Source: Sphingomonas albertensis | Lineage (GTDB): Bacteria > Pseudomonadota > Alphaproteobacteria > Sphingomonadales > Sphingomonadaceae | Assembly (NCBI RefSeq): GCF_014358075.1 | Contig: NZ_JACONT010000012.1 | Coordinates: 1-64,000 of the forward strand | Length of the DNA stretch: 64,000 nucleotides | Direction: 5' to 3' | Shown here: piece after piece, positions 36,968-46,007 of the stretch | How the letters are laid out: every line of letters starts with the position of its first letter | How positions within the stretch are numbered: position 1 is the first letter of the stretch | Notes under the pieces: generated by a model | What the model was told of the DNA's origin: nothing | What the model saw: only the letters and a program-made list of their open reading frames with translations | Database searches by the model: none | Made by a program: the position numbers and the translations under genes

Positions 36968-39900
36968 CTAGAACCGCATCGTCCCGCCGAACGCCACGGT
37001 CCGCCCGCTCACGGTGTTGGTCATCACCCGCTTGGCGGTGCCGTCGGCATATTGGACGATCGGCTCGTCGGTGATGTTGATCACGTCCAGCGACAGCTTG
37101 AACTGGCGCGTGACGTTGACATAGGCGGACGCGTCGAGGTTCGTCGTGCCTTTGATATATTCGCCGATATTGCCGTTGCCGCCGTCGCCCCAGCGATAGC
37201 GCGAGCGGGTCGCGACGGAGCCCCGCACGCCCCAGCGATCGGTATCGTAATACAGCGTCGCGTTGGACGAGAATTTCGACAGCGTCGGCAACGGCAGGCG
37301 AACCGCGACGCCCGCGTAGAACACGTCGGTCGATCCCTCGGCGAGGGTGACGTTGCCGAGCACGCCGAGCTTGTCGAACGGCGCCGGGAGGAAGTCGAAG
37401 TCCCGCTTGGCCGCGATCTCGATGCCCTTGATCGAAGCGCCCGGCCCATTGACCGGCCGCGTATAGTTCACCAGCACCGACGGATCGACGCCGACGGGCA
37501 ACAGTGACGACGGATACCCCGTGCTGTTGTACGCGACCAGCCGCGTCTCCGACGTGATGTACGAGTCCATGTGCTTGTAGAACGCACCGATCGCCAGCGA
37601 ACCGCGCTGGCCATCGTAATATTCGAGCGACCCCTCGACGGATTCGGCGATGAACGGCGCGAGGTTGGGATTGCCCGCGGTGATCGTGCCGCCGAACGAG
37701 GCAAGGTTCAGCGTCCCCGCCGCGCGCATGTCGCTGAGCGCGGGGCGGCTCAAATTGCGGTTGCCGCTGATGCGAAAGACCAGCGACCGGCTGAGGTCGA
37801 ACGCCAGGTTCGCCGCGGGCAGGAAGCCGTCGTAACTGTTGGTCACGTTGACCGGGACCAGCGCGGTGCCGACCAGCGCCGTCCCCGACGAGCCGAGATC
37901 GGTATGATAATAGCGCACGCCCAGATTGGCGCGCAGGCCGATGCTGCCGACCTGCGTCTTCAGGTCATATTGCAGATACGCGCCATAGGTCTTCTCGACG
38001 AGGTCATAGGCAGTGCCGGCGACGGTGTCGCTCGCGTCGACCATCATGCTCTGGCCCAGCAGCGCGTAGGTGGCCGCCACGTTGCCGATGACATAGGGGG
38101 CAAGGCTGCTGTCCGACAACACGCTGGTAGGGACGTCGGGCACGCCGGGTTTGCCCTCGTAGCTCGGTGCGACCTTGCGCTGCCAGCCGCTGTTGGTGAA
38201 GCGCTTGAACCCGCCCCCCGCCTTGATCGTCGAGCCCGAGCCGACCGTCCAGGCGAGTTCCGCCTTACTGTTGTAGAACTCGCTGCGGATGCGGTCAGCG
38301 CGCGTTTCCAGGCCCTGCAAATCCCATTGCGACGCGTCGGCGATGTCGAAGCCGTAGCTGGTTCGCGGCGATCCCGTATTCAGGCCGCTGAACGCGTAGC
38401 TCTTGTCGACGGCCTCCAGATACACCTGGGCATAGCCGGAATTGAACGTCGATCGGGACCAGCCGCCGAGAAAGTTGACCGTCAGGTTGCTGGTCGGATC
38501 GGTATGTCCGTTCAGCGCGGCCTGCCAGAAGGTCGTCTGGTCCTGCGTCACCTTCGATTCGGTGCGCATGTCGACGTGATCGAACGACGCGCCGACGATG
38601 TTGTTATACTCGTCGAAGCTCACACCCGTCAGAACCTGCGTTCCGGTGACGTTGTTGGCGGCGATACCGTTGGTGCCCGCAGCGCCGATCACGCCCGACC
38701 GGCGATCGTTGGTCAACTTGCCGTACAGCACGTCGAGTGTCAGGTCGGTGCGGTCGTCGGGGTGATATTGCAGCGCGGTGGTGAGGCCCAGGCGCTCGCG
38801 CTTGTTGAAGAAAGTCGCATAGGTCTGCGCGCGGCTGTTCCATGCGCGATTGGCGCCGGTCGCACCGACCAGCACCGCCCGGTCCGCCGCGGAAACGCCC
38901 GGGCCGACATTGGCGGCACCGAAGTTGAGCTGTGACCAGTTCCAGTTGCGATAGCCGAATTCCACCGTGTCCGCGGTGCTGTACGCCACCGAGGCGAGGA
39001 ACCCGAAATCGCCCCACCGGTCCGAGATCAGGCCGACCAGCCGGGGCGTGACCGACTTGGTATATTGGTTCGACTGGCCCTTGGCGGACGCCACCACGGT
39101 GAGCCCGTTGAAATCGAACGGCTTGGCCGTGTGCAGCCCGACCGTGCCGCCGATGCCACCCTCGTCCTGCTCGGCCGCGTAGGATTTCTCGACGACGACC
39201 TTGTTGAACAGTTCGGACGCGAAGATGCTGTAGTCGAACGAACGCGAACGGCTGACAGACGATCGGCTGTCGAGCCCCGACGAGGTGTTGGTGAGCACCT
39301 CCATGCCGTTCAGCTGGGTGCGCGTGAAGTCCGCGCCCAGGCCACGCAGCGAGATCTGCCGGCCTTCGCCACTGTCGCGCGTGATCGCGACGCCGGGGAT
39401 GCGTTGCAGCGCTTCGGCGAGGTTCTGGTCGGGAAACGCCGCGATATCCTGCGCCAGGATCACGTCCTGCGAGCCGGTCGCGGCCTTCTTGATCTGCTGC
39501 GCCTTGGCAACGCTCTCGCGATACCCCGTGACCACGATATCGGTACCGCCATCTGCCGACTGATCGGCCAGCGCTACCGGCGCGGTCGCCATCTGCGCTT
39601 CAGCGCCGCCAAGTGCCACGGCAGAGGTGTTCGCCCCCGCCGTGGCATAGGACATGCGCCGGACGACCGTCACGGTGCAGCCGACGATCCTGCCGTCGAG
39701 ATCGCTACCCGCGGTAAGCCGCGCAAGCGCTTCCTCGGCGGTCATTCGCCCGTGCAGGCGTTGGCTGCGCGCACCTTTCAACAGCGATGGCGAAGACGCC
39801 AGTTGCAGCCCCGTCCGCCGCGAAAAGGCCAGCAGTGCCTCGCCGAGGCCCTGCGCCGGCACGTCGAAGGTGAAATGGCGCGGCGCTGACTGCGCGCTCT

Positions 39901-39982
39901 GTGCTGCTGCCGGCGTTGCAACGCAGGCGAGCGAGGCAGCAGAGCTTAATAGAAGATGCGGTAGGCGGATCTTGCTGAACAT
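36968..39982 (-). CDS. TonB-dependent transducer with STN domain (FecA-type)
   Basis: A 1004-residue outer-membrane receptor. The signal peptide ends AAAQ near residue 28. Residues about 36-110 form an STN domain (FTFDVPAQGLGEALLAFSRRTG through GCTVTVVRR), which in FecA-type transducers contacts the FecR anti-sigma regulator. Then come the TonB-box region (DIVVTGYRESVAKAQ), the plug (NLAEALQRIPGVAITRD; ISLRGLGADFTRTQLNG) and a barrel ending in F. The FecI-like sigma and FecR-like genes are directly divergent, 216 bases away. Ligand-dependent transcription control is therefore likely. The ligand may be phosphate-linked, given the PhoD gene beyond FecR. Confidence 0.92.
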   Translation of the reverse strand: MFSKIRLPHLLLSSAASLACVATPAAAQSAQSAPRHFTFDVPAQGLGEALLAFSRRTGLQLASSPSLLKGARSQRLHGRMTAEEALARLTAGSDLDGRIVGCTVTVVRRMSYATAGANTSAVALGGAEAQMATAPVALADQSADGGTDIVVTGYRESVAKAQQIKKAATGSQDVILAQDIAAFPDQNLAEALQRIPGVAITRDSGEGRQISLRGLGADFTRTQLNGMEVLTNTSSGLDSRSSVSRSRSFDYSIFASELFNKVVVEKSYAAEQDEGGIGGTVGLHTAKPFDFNGLTVVASAKGQSNQYTKSVTPRLVGLISDRWGDFGFLASVAYSTADTVEFGYRNWNWSQLNFGAANVGPGVSAADRAVLVGATGANRAWNSRAQTYATFFNKRERLGLTTALQYHPDDRTDLTLDVLYGKLTNDRRSGVIGAAGTNGIAANNVTGTQVLTGVSFDEYNNIVGASFDHVDMRTESKVTQDQTTFWQAALNGHTDPTSNLTVNFLGGWSRSTFNSGYAQVYLEAVDKSYAFSGLNTGSPRTSYGFDIADASQWDLQGLETRADRIRSEFYNSKAELAWTVGSGSTIKAGGGFKRFTNSGWQRKVAPSYEGKPGVPDVPTSVLSDSSLAPYVIGNVAATYALLGQSMMVDASDTVAGTAYDLVEKTYGAYLQYDLKTQVGSIGLRANLGVRYYHTDLGSSGTALVGTALVPVNVTNSYDGFLPAANLAFDLSRSLVFRISGNRNLSRPALSDMRAAGTLNLASFGGTITAGNPNLAPFIAESVEGSLEYYDGQRGSLAIGAFYKHMDSYITSETRLVAYNSTGYPSSLLPVGVDPSVLVNYTRPVNGPGASIKGIEIAAKRDFDFLPAPFDKLGVLGNVTLAEGSTDVFYAGVAVRLPLPTLSKFSSNATLYYDTDRWGVRGSVATRSRYRWGDGGNGNIGEYIKGTTNLDASAYVNVTRQFKLSLDVINITDEPIVQYADGTAKRVMTNTVSGRTVAFGGTMRF

Positions 39983-40198
39983 GTTTTTCCCCGGATGTCT
40001 TGAGGGGGAGACGGTAAATGCGCGTGAAACCCGACAAAGTATTTGGTTTCAATTATGTGACATGTCGTCGCGGCGGTTGGCGCGTGAACCAAGCGATCCG
40101 AAACCTCGCATATACTTGGTATTTGCGATCTTCATGACGCTCTCCGAGATTGTCACAAACAGGGCCTAGAGCGCCGGGACGAATAACCCGGATATCCC

Positions 40199-40738
40199 AT
40201 GCCCGCGTCGTCGCATCAGATCGAGAGCCTCGCGGGCGAACCCCCGGCTGAGGACTGGCGCGCGATTGCCGCCACGCTCAGCCGGTATGTCCGGGCGCGC
40301 ACGAACCGCGCCGACGTCGCCGAGGATGTCGTGCAGGAGACGCTGTCGAGGCTGGTGCACCAAAGCCGCCTGCAAAAGCTGGTCAGCATCTATGCGCTGG
40401 GCTTTCGGATCGCCGCGAACCTGCTGGTCGACCATCACCGCCGCGACAAGAGGTACGTCGCCGAACGCGAGGAGGAGCCAGCCAGCCAGGCGCCCTTGCC
40501 CGATCGCGTGCTCGTCGGGCGGCAGGAGCTTGCTATCCTCAACGACGCGCTGGCGGCGATGCCACCGCTGCGCCGCGACGTACTTGTCCGCCGCCGATTG
40601 CAGGGCCAAAGCTGTGCGGCGATAGCGAGGGATCTGGGGTTGAGCCCGAAGGCAGTCGAGAAGCACATTACCCGCGGTCTTGCCGATCTCCACAAGGCGA
40701 TGCCGGGGAACGCGGTCATGCGTGGCGGCGAGCGATGA
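40199..40738 (+). CDS. FecI-like ECF RNA polymerase sigma factor
   Basis: A 179-residue sigma-70 family ECF protein. Region 2 is recognised from DVAEDVVQETLSRLVHQSRL and AYRIA-like ALGFRIAANLLVDHHRRDKR. Region 4 includes MPPLRRDVLVRRRLQGQSCAAIARDLGLSPKAVEKHITRGL. It overlaps the FecR gene by four bases (ATGA), so both are made together. It probably drives the divergent STN-type TBDT gene and perhaps its own operon when the receptor is occupied. No clear Shine-Dalgarno precedes ATG 40199. Confidence 0.9.
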   Translation: MPASSHQIESLAGEPPAEDWRAIAATLSRYVRARTNRADVAEDVVQETLSRLVHQSRLQKLVSIYALGFRIAANLLVDHHRRDKRYVAEREEEPASQAPLPDRVLVGRQELAILNDALAAMPPLRRDVLVRRRLQGQSCAAIARDLGLSPKAVEKHITRGLADLHKAMPGNAVMRGGER

Positions 40739-41709
40739 GCCGCGAGAACCAGATCGTGGAGGAGGCCGCCGGCTGGATCGACCGGCTCAACCAGCCTGCT
40801 TTCGATGCTGCGGCCGGGCCCGACTTCGACGCCTGGATGGCGGCGTCGCCGCGCCACCGCGAGGTCTTCGCGGATCTCCAGGCGCTGTGGCATTCGGAGG
40901 GCTTGGTGGAGGCGCTGGGCCAAGCCGGACGCGCTCCGAGCATTGCTCAAGCGCCGCCCGAACCGGACGCTCGGTTCCGCAGAAACTGGGCCACGGCGCC
41001 CCGGTTGGCGACGGCCGCGTGCGCGATGCTGCTCGCGATCGTTCTGCTCCTGCCGATGCTGTCGACGAGCACCTATCGTAGCGGCGCGGGCAAGATCCGG
41101 TCGGTCGTGCTGGCAGACGGATCGCGGGTGGACCTGAGCAGCGATACCGAACTGCGCGTCCGTATCCTGCCGTGGGAACGCACCGCGACGCTGATGCGCG
41201 GCGAAGCGTTCTTCGACGTTCGGCATGAGGGCGTCCGCGCGTTCCGGGTCACCAGCGGCACCACGTCGGTGCGCGTGTTGGGTACCGCGTTCAACGTCGA
41301 CCGCCAAAGCCCGACGCGGACTGCGGTGTCGGTATATCGCGGCGCGGTAGAGGTCGGCGTGGACGGTGCCGCCAATCTCGTGGTGCGCAAGGGAGACGGC
41401 GCGCGTGTCGTCGACGGGCATGTCGTCGCGCAGCCGCGCATCGCGGAAGGCGCGCCCGATTGGAAGTCCGGCTGGTTCGAAGCGTCGGATATCCCGCTCG
41501 GCGTGCTGATCGGCAAGGTGCAGCGCTATTCGGCGCGGCCGATCCTGTTGCAGGATCGCGGCTTGCAGGCGCTTCCGATCAGCGGCCGCTTCCACATCGC
41601 CGATACCGACCGGGCGCTGCAGGCGGTGCAGGCGGCCTATCATGTCGACGTCGCTTATGGTCCGAAGACGATCTCCATTCGCCCAGGAGCCAGGGCGGAA
41701 AACCACTGA
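40735..41709 (+). CDS. FecR-family anti-sigma regulator
   Basis: A 324-residue inner-membrane regulator. The N-terminal cytoplasmic domain (EEAAGWIDRLNQPAF, FDAWMAASPRHREVFADLQALW) is the DUF4880-type sigma-binding part. A membrane helix follows (LATAACAMLLAIVLLLPML, about residues 90-108). The periplasmic FecR domain has VLADGSRVDLSSDTELRV and LMRGEAFFDVRHE, and the C-terminal STN-like segment contacts the receptor. It is coupled to FecI (ATGA) and transmits receptor occupancy to the sigma factor. Confidence 0.9.
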   Translation: MSRENQIVEEAAGWIDRLNQPAFDAAAGPDFDAWMAASPRHREVFADLQALWHSEGLVEALGQAGRAPSIAQAPPEPDARFRRNWATAPRLATAACAMLLAIVLLLPMLSTSTYRSGAGKIRSVVLADGSRVDLSSDTELRVRILPWERTATLMRGEAFFDVRHEGVRAFRVTSGTTSVRVLGTAFNVDRQSPTRTAVSVYRGAVEVGVDGAANLVVRKGDGARVVDGHVVAQPRIAEGAPDWKSGWFEASDIPLGVLIGKVQRYSARPILLQDRGLQALPISGRFHIADTDRALQAVQAAYHVDVAYGPKTISIRPGARAENH

Positions 41710-41843
41710 AATCACCGTTGCCGGCCGCTTTGCGTGTCGGGTTTCGCCGGGCTGGTCCGTCTTCCGAGCATGACAGGGTGCGATGCGATGCCGGGCGTGG
41801 TCCGGCGTGCAGTCCGCGCCCTGCTGCAAGGGAGTGTGCCGCC

Positions 41844-43409
41844 GTGACTCAGTTCGATCGCCGCAATCTGGTCAGGGCCGGTCTCTCCCTATCGCTGCTC
41901 GGAGGATTGGGTGCGCCCCGCCTGCTGGCGCGGGCGACGTTCACGCGCGATCCGTTCACGCTCGGGATCGCCTCGGGCGAGCCGTGGCCGGACGGGTTCG
42001 TCATCTGGACGCGGCTGGCCCCCGAGCCGCAGACGCCCGATGGCGGGATGCCGCCGCACGACGTTCCGGTCCGCTGGGAGGTCGCCGAGGACCCCGGTTT
42101 CCGCAAGATCGTCCGCACCGGCGCGGCGGTGGCGGAAGCGGCGCTCGCGCACACGGTCCATGTCGAGGTCGACGGACTGCGGCCGCATCGCCCCTATTGG
42201 TACCGTTTTCTCGTTGCCGGCGCCGGCGCGAGCCCGATCGGCACCGCCCGGACCGCGCCGGCGGCGGGGGCATCGCTCGACCGGTTGCGGCTCGCGATGC
42301 TGGGCTGCCAGGATTTCGAGACGGGCTTCTTCACCGCCTATGCGCACGTCGCGCGCGAGCCCGATCTCGACGCGGTCTTCCACTATGGCGATTACATCTA
42401 CGAGATGGCGGCGCGGAACGAGCCCAGCCCGCGCAAGCATCTCGGCGCGGAGACCTATACGCTGGACGCGTATCGCCGCCGCTACGCCCAGTACAAGGCC
42501 GATCCCGATCTCCAGGCGGCGCATGCCGCGGTCGCCTTCATCATGTCGTTCGACGATCACGAGATCGATGACAATTGGGCGGGCGAGTTCGACAAGGACG
42601 GCAACCCGCCCGCGATCTTCGCGCACCGCAAGGCGGCGGCGCTGCAGGCCTGGTACGAGCATGTGCCCGTCCGTCGCGCACAGCGGCCCGGGGTAAACGG
42701 CGCGCACGCCTATCGCCGGCTCGATTACGGTACGCTCGCGCGGATGCACGTTCTCGACACGCGCTCGTTCCGCAGCGATCAGCTCTGCGAGCGCCCCGGT
42801 CTGCCGCGCGCGCAGCTCGACGCGTGCGTTCCCGTCGACCGGCCGGAGCGGACGATGCTGGGGGCGGCACAGGAACGCTGGCTCGACCAGGGGCTCGCCA
42901 ACCGCGCCCGCTGGAACTTCATCGCGCAGCAGGTGATGGTCATGCCCTATGATGCCCGCAAGGACGGCGCCACGACGCCGCTGATCGGCAAGGACAACTG
43001 GAACGGCTACCCGCTGTCTCGCCAGCGGCTCGTCGACGGTATCGTGCGACGGGGCCTGACCAATGTCGTGATCGGCAGCGGCGATCTTCACCAGAACGTC
43101 ATCGGATCGGTGCCGCGGGGCGCGGAAGACGTCGGCGGCCCCGCGATCGCCACGGAGTTTCTGGCGACCTCGATCTCCTCGGGCGGCACCGGCGGGCTGC
43201 ACTATCCGGGCGAAAACCGCACGCTGAACAATAATCCCAACGTCGCCCTCCTAAACAACCAGCGCGGCTACCAGCTGTTCACCGTGACGCCGGATCGCTG
43301 GCTCGCCGAGGTGAAGGTGATGGACCAGGTCGATCGTCCCGGCGGGTCGATCTCGACGCTGGCGAAATTTGCGGTGGATCCCAAACAGCCAGGCCCGCAG
43401 CCGGCCTGA
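41844..43409 (+). CDS. phoD: PhoD-like alkaline phosphatase/phosphodiesterase, Tat-exported
   Basis: A 521-residue PhoD-family enzyme. The start is GTG 41844 with AAGGGAG upstream, giving a twin-arginine signal (FDRRNLVRAGLSLSLLGGLG). Metallophosphatase motifs are FHYGDYIYE, MSFDDHEIDDNWAGE, ARWNFIAQQVMV and GSGDLHQN, matching PhoD, which uses Fe3+/Ca2+ and cleaves phosphate mono- and diesters in the periplasm. It lies 134 bases downstream of FecR on the same strand, so it may belong to the same regulon as the STN-type TBDT. It is convergent with the GH31 gene. Confidence 0.9.
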   Translation: MTQFDRRNLVRAGLSLSLLGGLGAPRLLARATFTRDPFTLGIASGEPWPDGFVIWTRLAPEPQTPDGGMPPHDVPVRWEVAEDPGFRKIVRTGAAVAEAALAHTVHVEVDGLRPHRPYWYRFLVAGAGASPIGTARTAPAAGASLDRLRLAMLGCQDFETGFFTAYAHVAREPDLDAVFHYGDYIYEMAARNEPSPRKHLGAETYTLDAYRRRYAQYKADPDLQAAHAAVAFIMSFDDHEIDDNWAGEFDKDGNPPAIFAHRKAAALQAWYEHVPVRRAQRPGVNGAHAYRRLDYGTLARMHVLDTRSFRSDQLCERPGLPRAQLDACVPVDRPERTMLGAAQERWLDQGLANRARWNFIAQQVMVMPYDARKDGATTPLIGKDNWNGYPLSRQRLVDGIVRRGLTNVVIGSGDLHQNVIGSVPRGAEDVGGPAIATEFLATSISSGGTGGLHYPGENRTLNNNPNVALLNNQRGYQLFTVTPDRWLAEVKVMDQVDRPGGSISTLAKFAVDPKQPGPQPA

Positions 43410-43496
43410 AAAGCTGGTCTACCCGACTGCGCCACCGCGGACGTGGTTTCGCCGTGGTGAATTGCTACAAGCGCGGCTGACCCTCGTCCCGCGCGC

Positions 43497-46007
43497 TTAC
43501 CCCGCGGTCGCTTGACGGCCCTCGACGACGATCGTGCCCGCTGCGTTTTGGGTGGGAACGGCGATCGTCGACGAACCGGTCGCGACATCCTGCATCACCG
43601 CGACGCGCTTGCCCTTCATCGTGGCGGTGCCGCTCCCGGTCCAGTTGTGGACGGTGACGGCGATCGATTTCCACCAGGGCTTGAAGCTGCCCTCGGGCTT
43701 GGCGAAGTCGATCGACAGGCCGCTCGGCGTTATCGTGCAGCGCACCGTCTGGCGGAAATAGCCGCGGCGAGTGTACGCGAGCGTGTGGCCGTCGTCCTCG
43801 TAGAGCGTCCCCATGCAGTCTGCGCCGGGATAGACGTCGAGGCGTAGCGGACCGTTCGGCGTCTCGCTGGTGCTCTGGACCAGCGGCTGGCGGGGCAGGA
43901 TCGTACCGGCGCGAACGAACACCGGCAAATGGTCGAGCCGCGGGGTTTCGGTCACGCGGTCGCCGAGCGTGCGCGCGGTCGGGACTGCCTGCGTTGCGGA
44001 TTGGATCGGACCCGCGGCGGCAGGCTCGGGCGTGCCGACGCGCTGTCCGGTCCAGTAATCATACCATCCACCAGCTGGCAGGCAGACGTCGTAGGTCTGT
44101 GGGGATTCCGGTTTGGGTGGTGGTGCGATCAGCAGCGACTTGCCGAGCGTGAACGCCATCGACTGGTCGCACGACGCGGTCGCGGCGGCCGGGTAATCGT
44201 AGAAGACCGGGCGCATGATTGGATCGCCGAACCGGGCGTTCTGGTCCGCCAGCGCGTAGAAATACGGCATCAGGCGATAGCGCTCCTCGATGAAGCGGCG
44301 GCGGATCGCGAGATGATCGGGGCCGTCGACCCAAGGCTCGACGCGCGGCGTGCCGGTCGCCGAATGGTTGCGGAACACCGGCGTGAACGCGCCGATCTCG
44401 GTCCAGCGCGTCAGCAGGTCGGGGCTCGGCCCGCCCGCAAAGCCGCTGACGTCGGCGGCGCTGTAGCCGAAGCCCGACAGGCCGAGGTTGATGATCTGCT
44501 GCACCGACAGCTTCAGATGATCCCAGGTCGCGCTGTTGTCGCCGGTCCAGGTTACCGCATAGCGCTGCCCGCCGGCATAGCTCGCGCGGGTCATCACGAA
44601 CGGGCGCTCGTCGGGGCGCAGCTTGAGCAGGCCGTCATACGTGGCGCGCGTATTGAGCATGCCGTAGACGTTGTGCGCCTCTCGGTGATCGGTGATGCGC
44701 GCTGCGAAATCGTCGCTGTCGATGCGGTGGCGGGTGTCGAGCGGCATCGTCTTGGTCGGCGTCTCGAAGATCGCCGGCTCGTTCATGTCGTTCCAGAACC
44801 CTGCGATTCCGGCGTCGAGAAAGCCCTTATATTGCTCGCCCCACCAGGTCCGCGCGGCGGTCTTGGTGAAGTCGGGGAATACCGACGGCCCCGGCCAGAC
44901 CGGCGCGACATAGGGGCTGCCATCGGCGTTCTGGATGAACGCGTCGGCCTTCATCCCGCTCTGGTAGGGTGGGTAGCCCTGCTCGACCGCGGCGATATGG
45001 AGGTCGGTTATCGCGACCAGCTTGATCCCGTCCGCCTTCATCTCGGTGGCGAGCTTGGGGAGGTCGGGGAAGGTCTTGGCGTCGGTGGTGAAGGGGCGGT
45101 TGCGATCCTGATAGCCGATGTCGAGCCAGATGACGTCGGTCGGCACGCGGTCGCTGCGCAGGCGTGCGGCGATCTGGCGGACCTTGTCGGCGCTGCCATA
45201 GCTGTAGCGCGACTGTTGATAGCCGAGCGCCCATTTCGGTGCGAGCGGGGCGTGGCCGGTCAGGTCGGCATAGCGCCGCGTGACCTCCGCCATCGATGGC
45301 CCGGCGATGAAATAATAGTCGATCGGGCCGTCGGGACCGCCGAACGAGAGCGTCTCGGCATCGCGGTGGCCGAAGTCGAACCAGGTGCGATACGTGTTGT
45401 CGAGCAGGATGCCGTAGCTGCCGCCCGCCCCGCCGGAGCCGATGAAGAAGGGTATCGACTTGTAGATCGGATCGTCCGCGCTGCTGAACCCGAACGCGTC
45501 GGTATTCCAGTCGACGAAGCCGTGGCCGCGCCGGTCGAGCCCCTGGGTCTTGTCGCCGAGGCCATAGAAATGCTCGGCGATCGGCAGCGTCTTCGAGATC
45601 GCGAACGCCTTGCCGTCGGTCGTGACGGGCGCGGCATCGGCGGAGATGATCTTGCCGTCGAGCGTCTCGAAGGTGATCGCGCCGCCAGCACCGACGCGGA
45701 CGCGGACGCTGGCGGTGGCGAAGCCGTCGGGGGCGGCGGTGACGGCGATCTTCTGGTGGCGGATCGCGGCGGGGACGGCCCAGCTGGCGTCCTCCGGGAA
45801 CAGGCCGTTCTTATCGACGCGGACGCGGACCAGACCGTCGGTCATCGCGGTGATCCGCGTGGTGGTTGTGCCGACATGGACGTCGACACCGTCGCTCCGT
45901 GGAGTCAATGTGGGCGCGGGTGCGGCGGCCGCTGCGGGCGTCTGCGCGTAGACGTGGGCGCTGCACACGCCAGCGGTGGCGGCGAGCAGGAGGACTAGGC
46001 GTTTCAT
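43497..46007 (-). CDS. GH31 family alpha-glucosidase-like enzyme, exported
   Basis: An 836-residue secreted enzyme. ATG 46007 overlaps the halogenase stop (ATGA) and opens a signal peptide ending VYAQ near residue 23. GH31 motifs are clear: VIWLDIGYQD, GFWNDMNEPAIF with nucleophile Asp407, and WTGDNSATW with acid/base Asp490. A C-terminal domain (DUF5110-like) follows the barrel. It is the last gene of the maltodextrin operon and would release glucose from alpha-linked oligosaccharides in the periplasm. An alpha-xylosidase activity cannot be excluded from sequence alone. Confidence 0.92.
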   Translation of the reverse strand: MKRLVLLLAATAGVCSAHVYAQTPAAAAAPAPTLTPRSDGVDVHVGTTTTRITAMTDGLVRVRVDKNGLFPEDASWAVPAAIRHQKIAVTAAPDGFATASVRVRVGAGGAITFETLDGKIISADAAPVTTDGKAFAISKTLPIAEHFYGLGDKTQGLDRRGHGFVDWNTDAFGFSSADDPIYKSIPFFIGSGGAGGSYGILLDNTYRTWFDFGHRDAETLSFGGPDGPIDYYFIAGPSMAEVTRRYADLTGHAPLAPKWALGYQQSRYSYGSADKVRQIAARLRSDRVPTDVIWLDIGYQDRNRPFTTDAKTFPDLPKLATEMKADGIKLVAITDLHIAAVEQGYPPYQSGMKADAFIQNADGSPYVAPVWPGPSVFPDFTKTAARTWWGEQYKGFLDAGIAGFWNDMNEPAIFETPTKTMPLDTRHRIDSDDFAARITDHREAHNVYGMLNTRATYDGLLKLRPDERPFVMTRASYAGGQRYAVTWTGDNSATWDHLKLSVQQIINLGLSGFGYSAADVSGFAGGPSPDLLTRWTEIGAFTPVFRNHSATGTPRVEPWVDGPDHLAIRRRFIEERYRLMPYFYALADQNARFGDPIMRPVFYDYPAAATASCDQSMAFTLGKSLLIAPPPKPESPQTYDVCLPAGGWYDYWTGQRVGTPEPAAAGPIQSATQAVPTARTLGDRVTETPRLDHLPVFVRAGTILPRQPLVQSTSETPNGPLRLDVYPGADCMGTLYEDDGHTLAYTRRGYFRQTVRCTITPSGLSIDFAKPEGSFKPWWKSIAVTVHNWTGSGTATMKGKRVAVMQDVATGSSTIAVPTQNAAGTIVVEGRQATAG

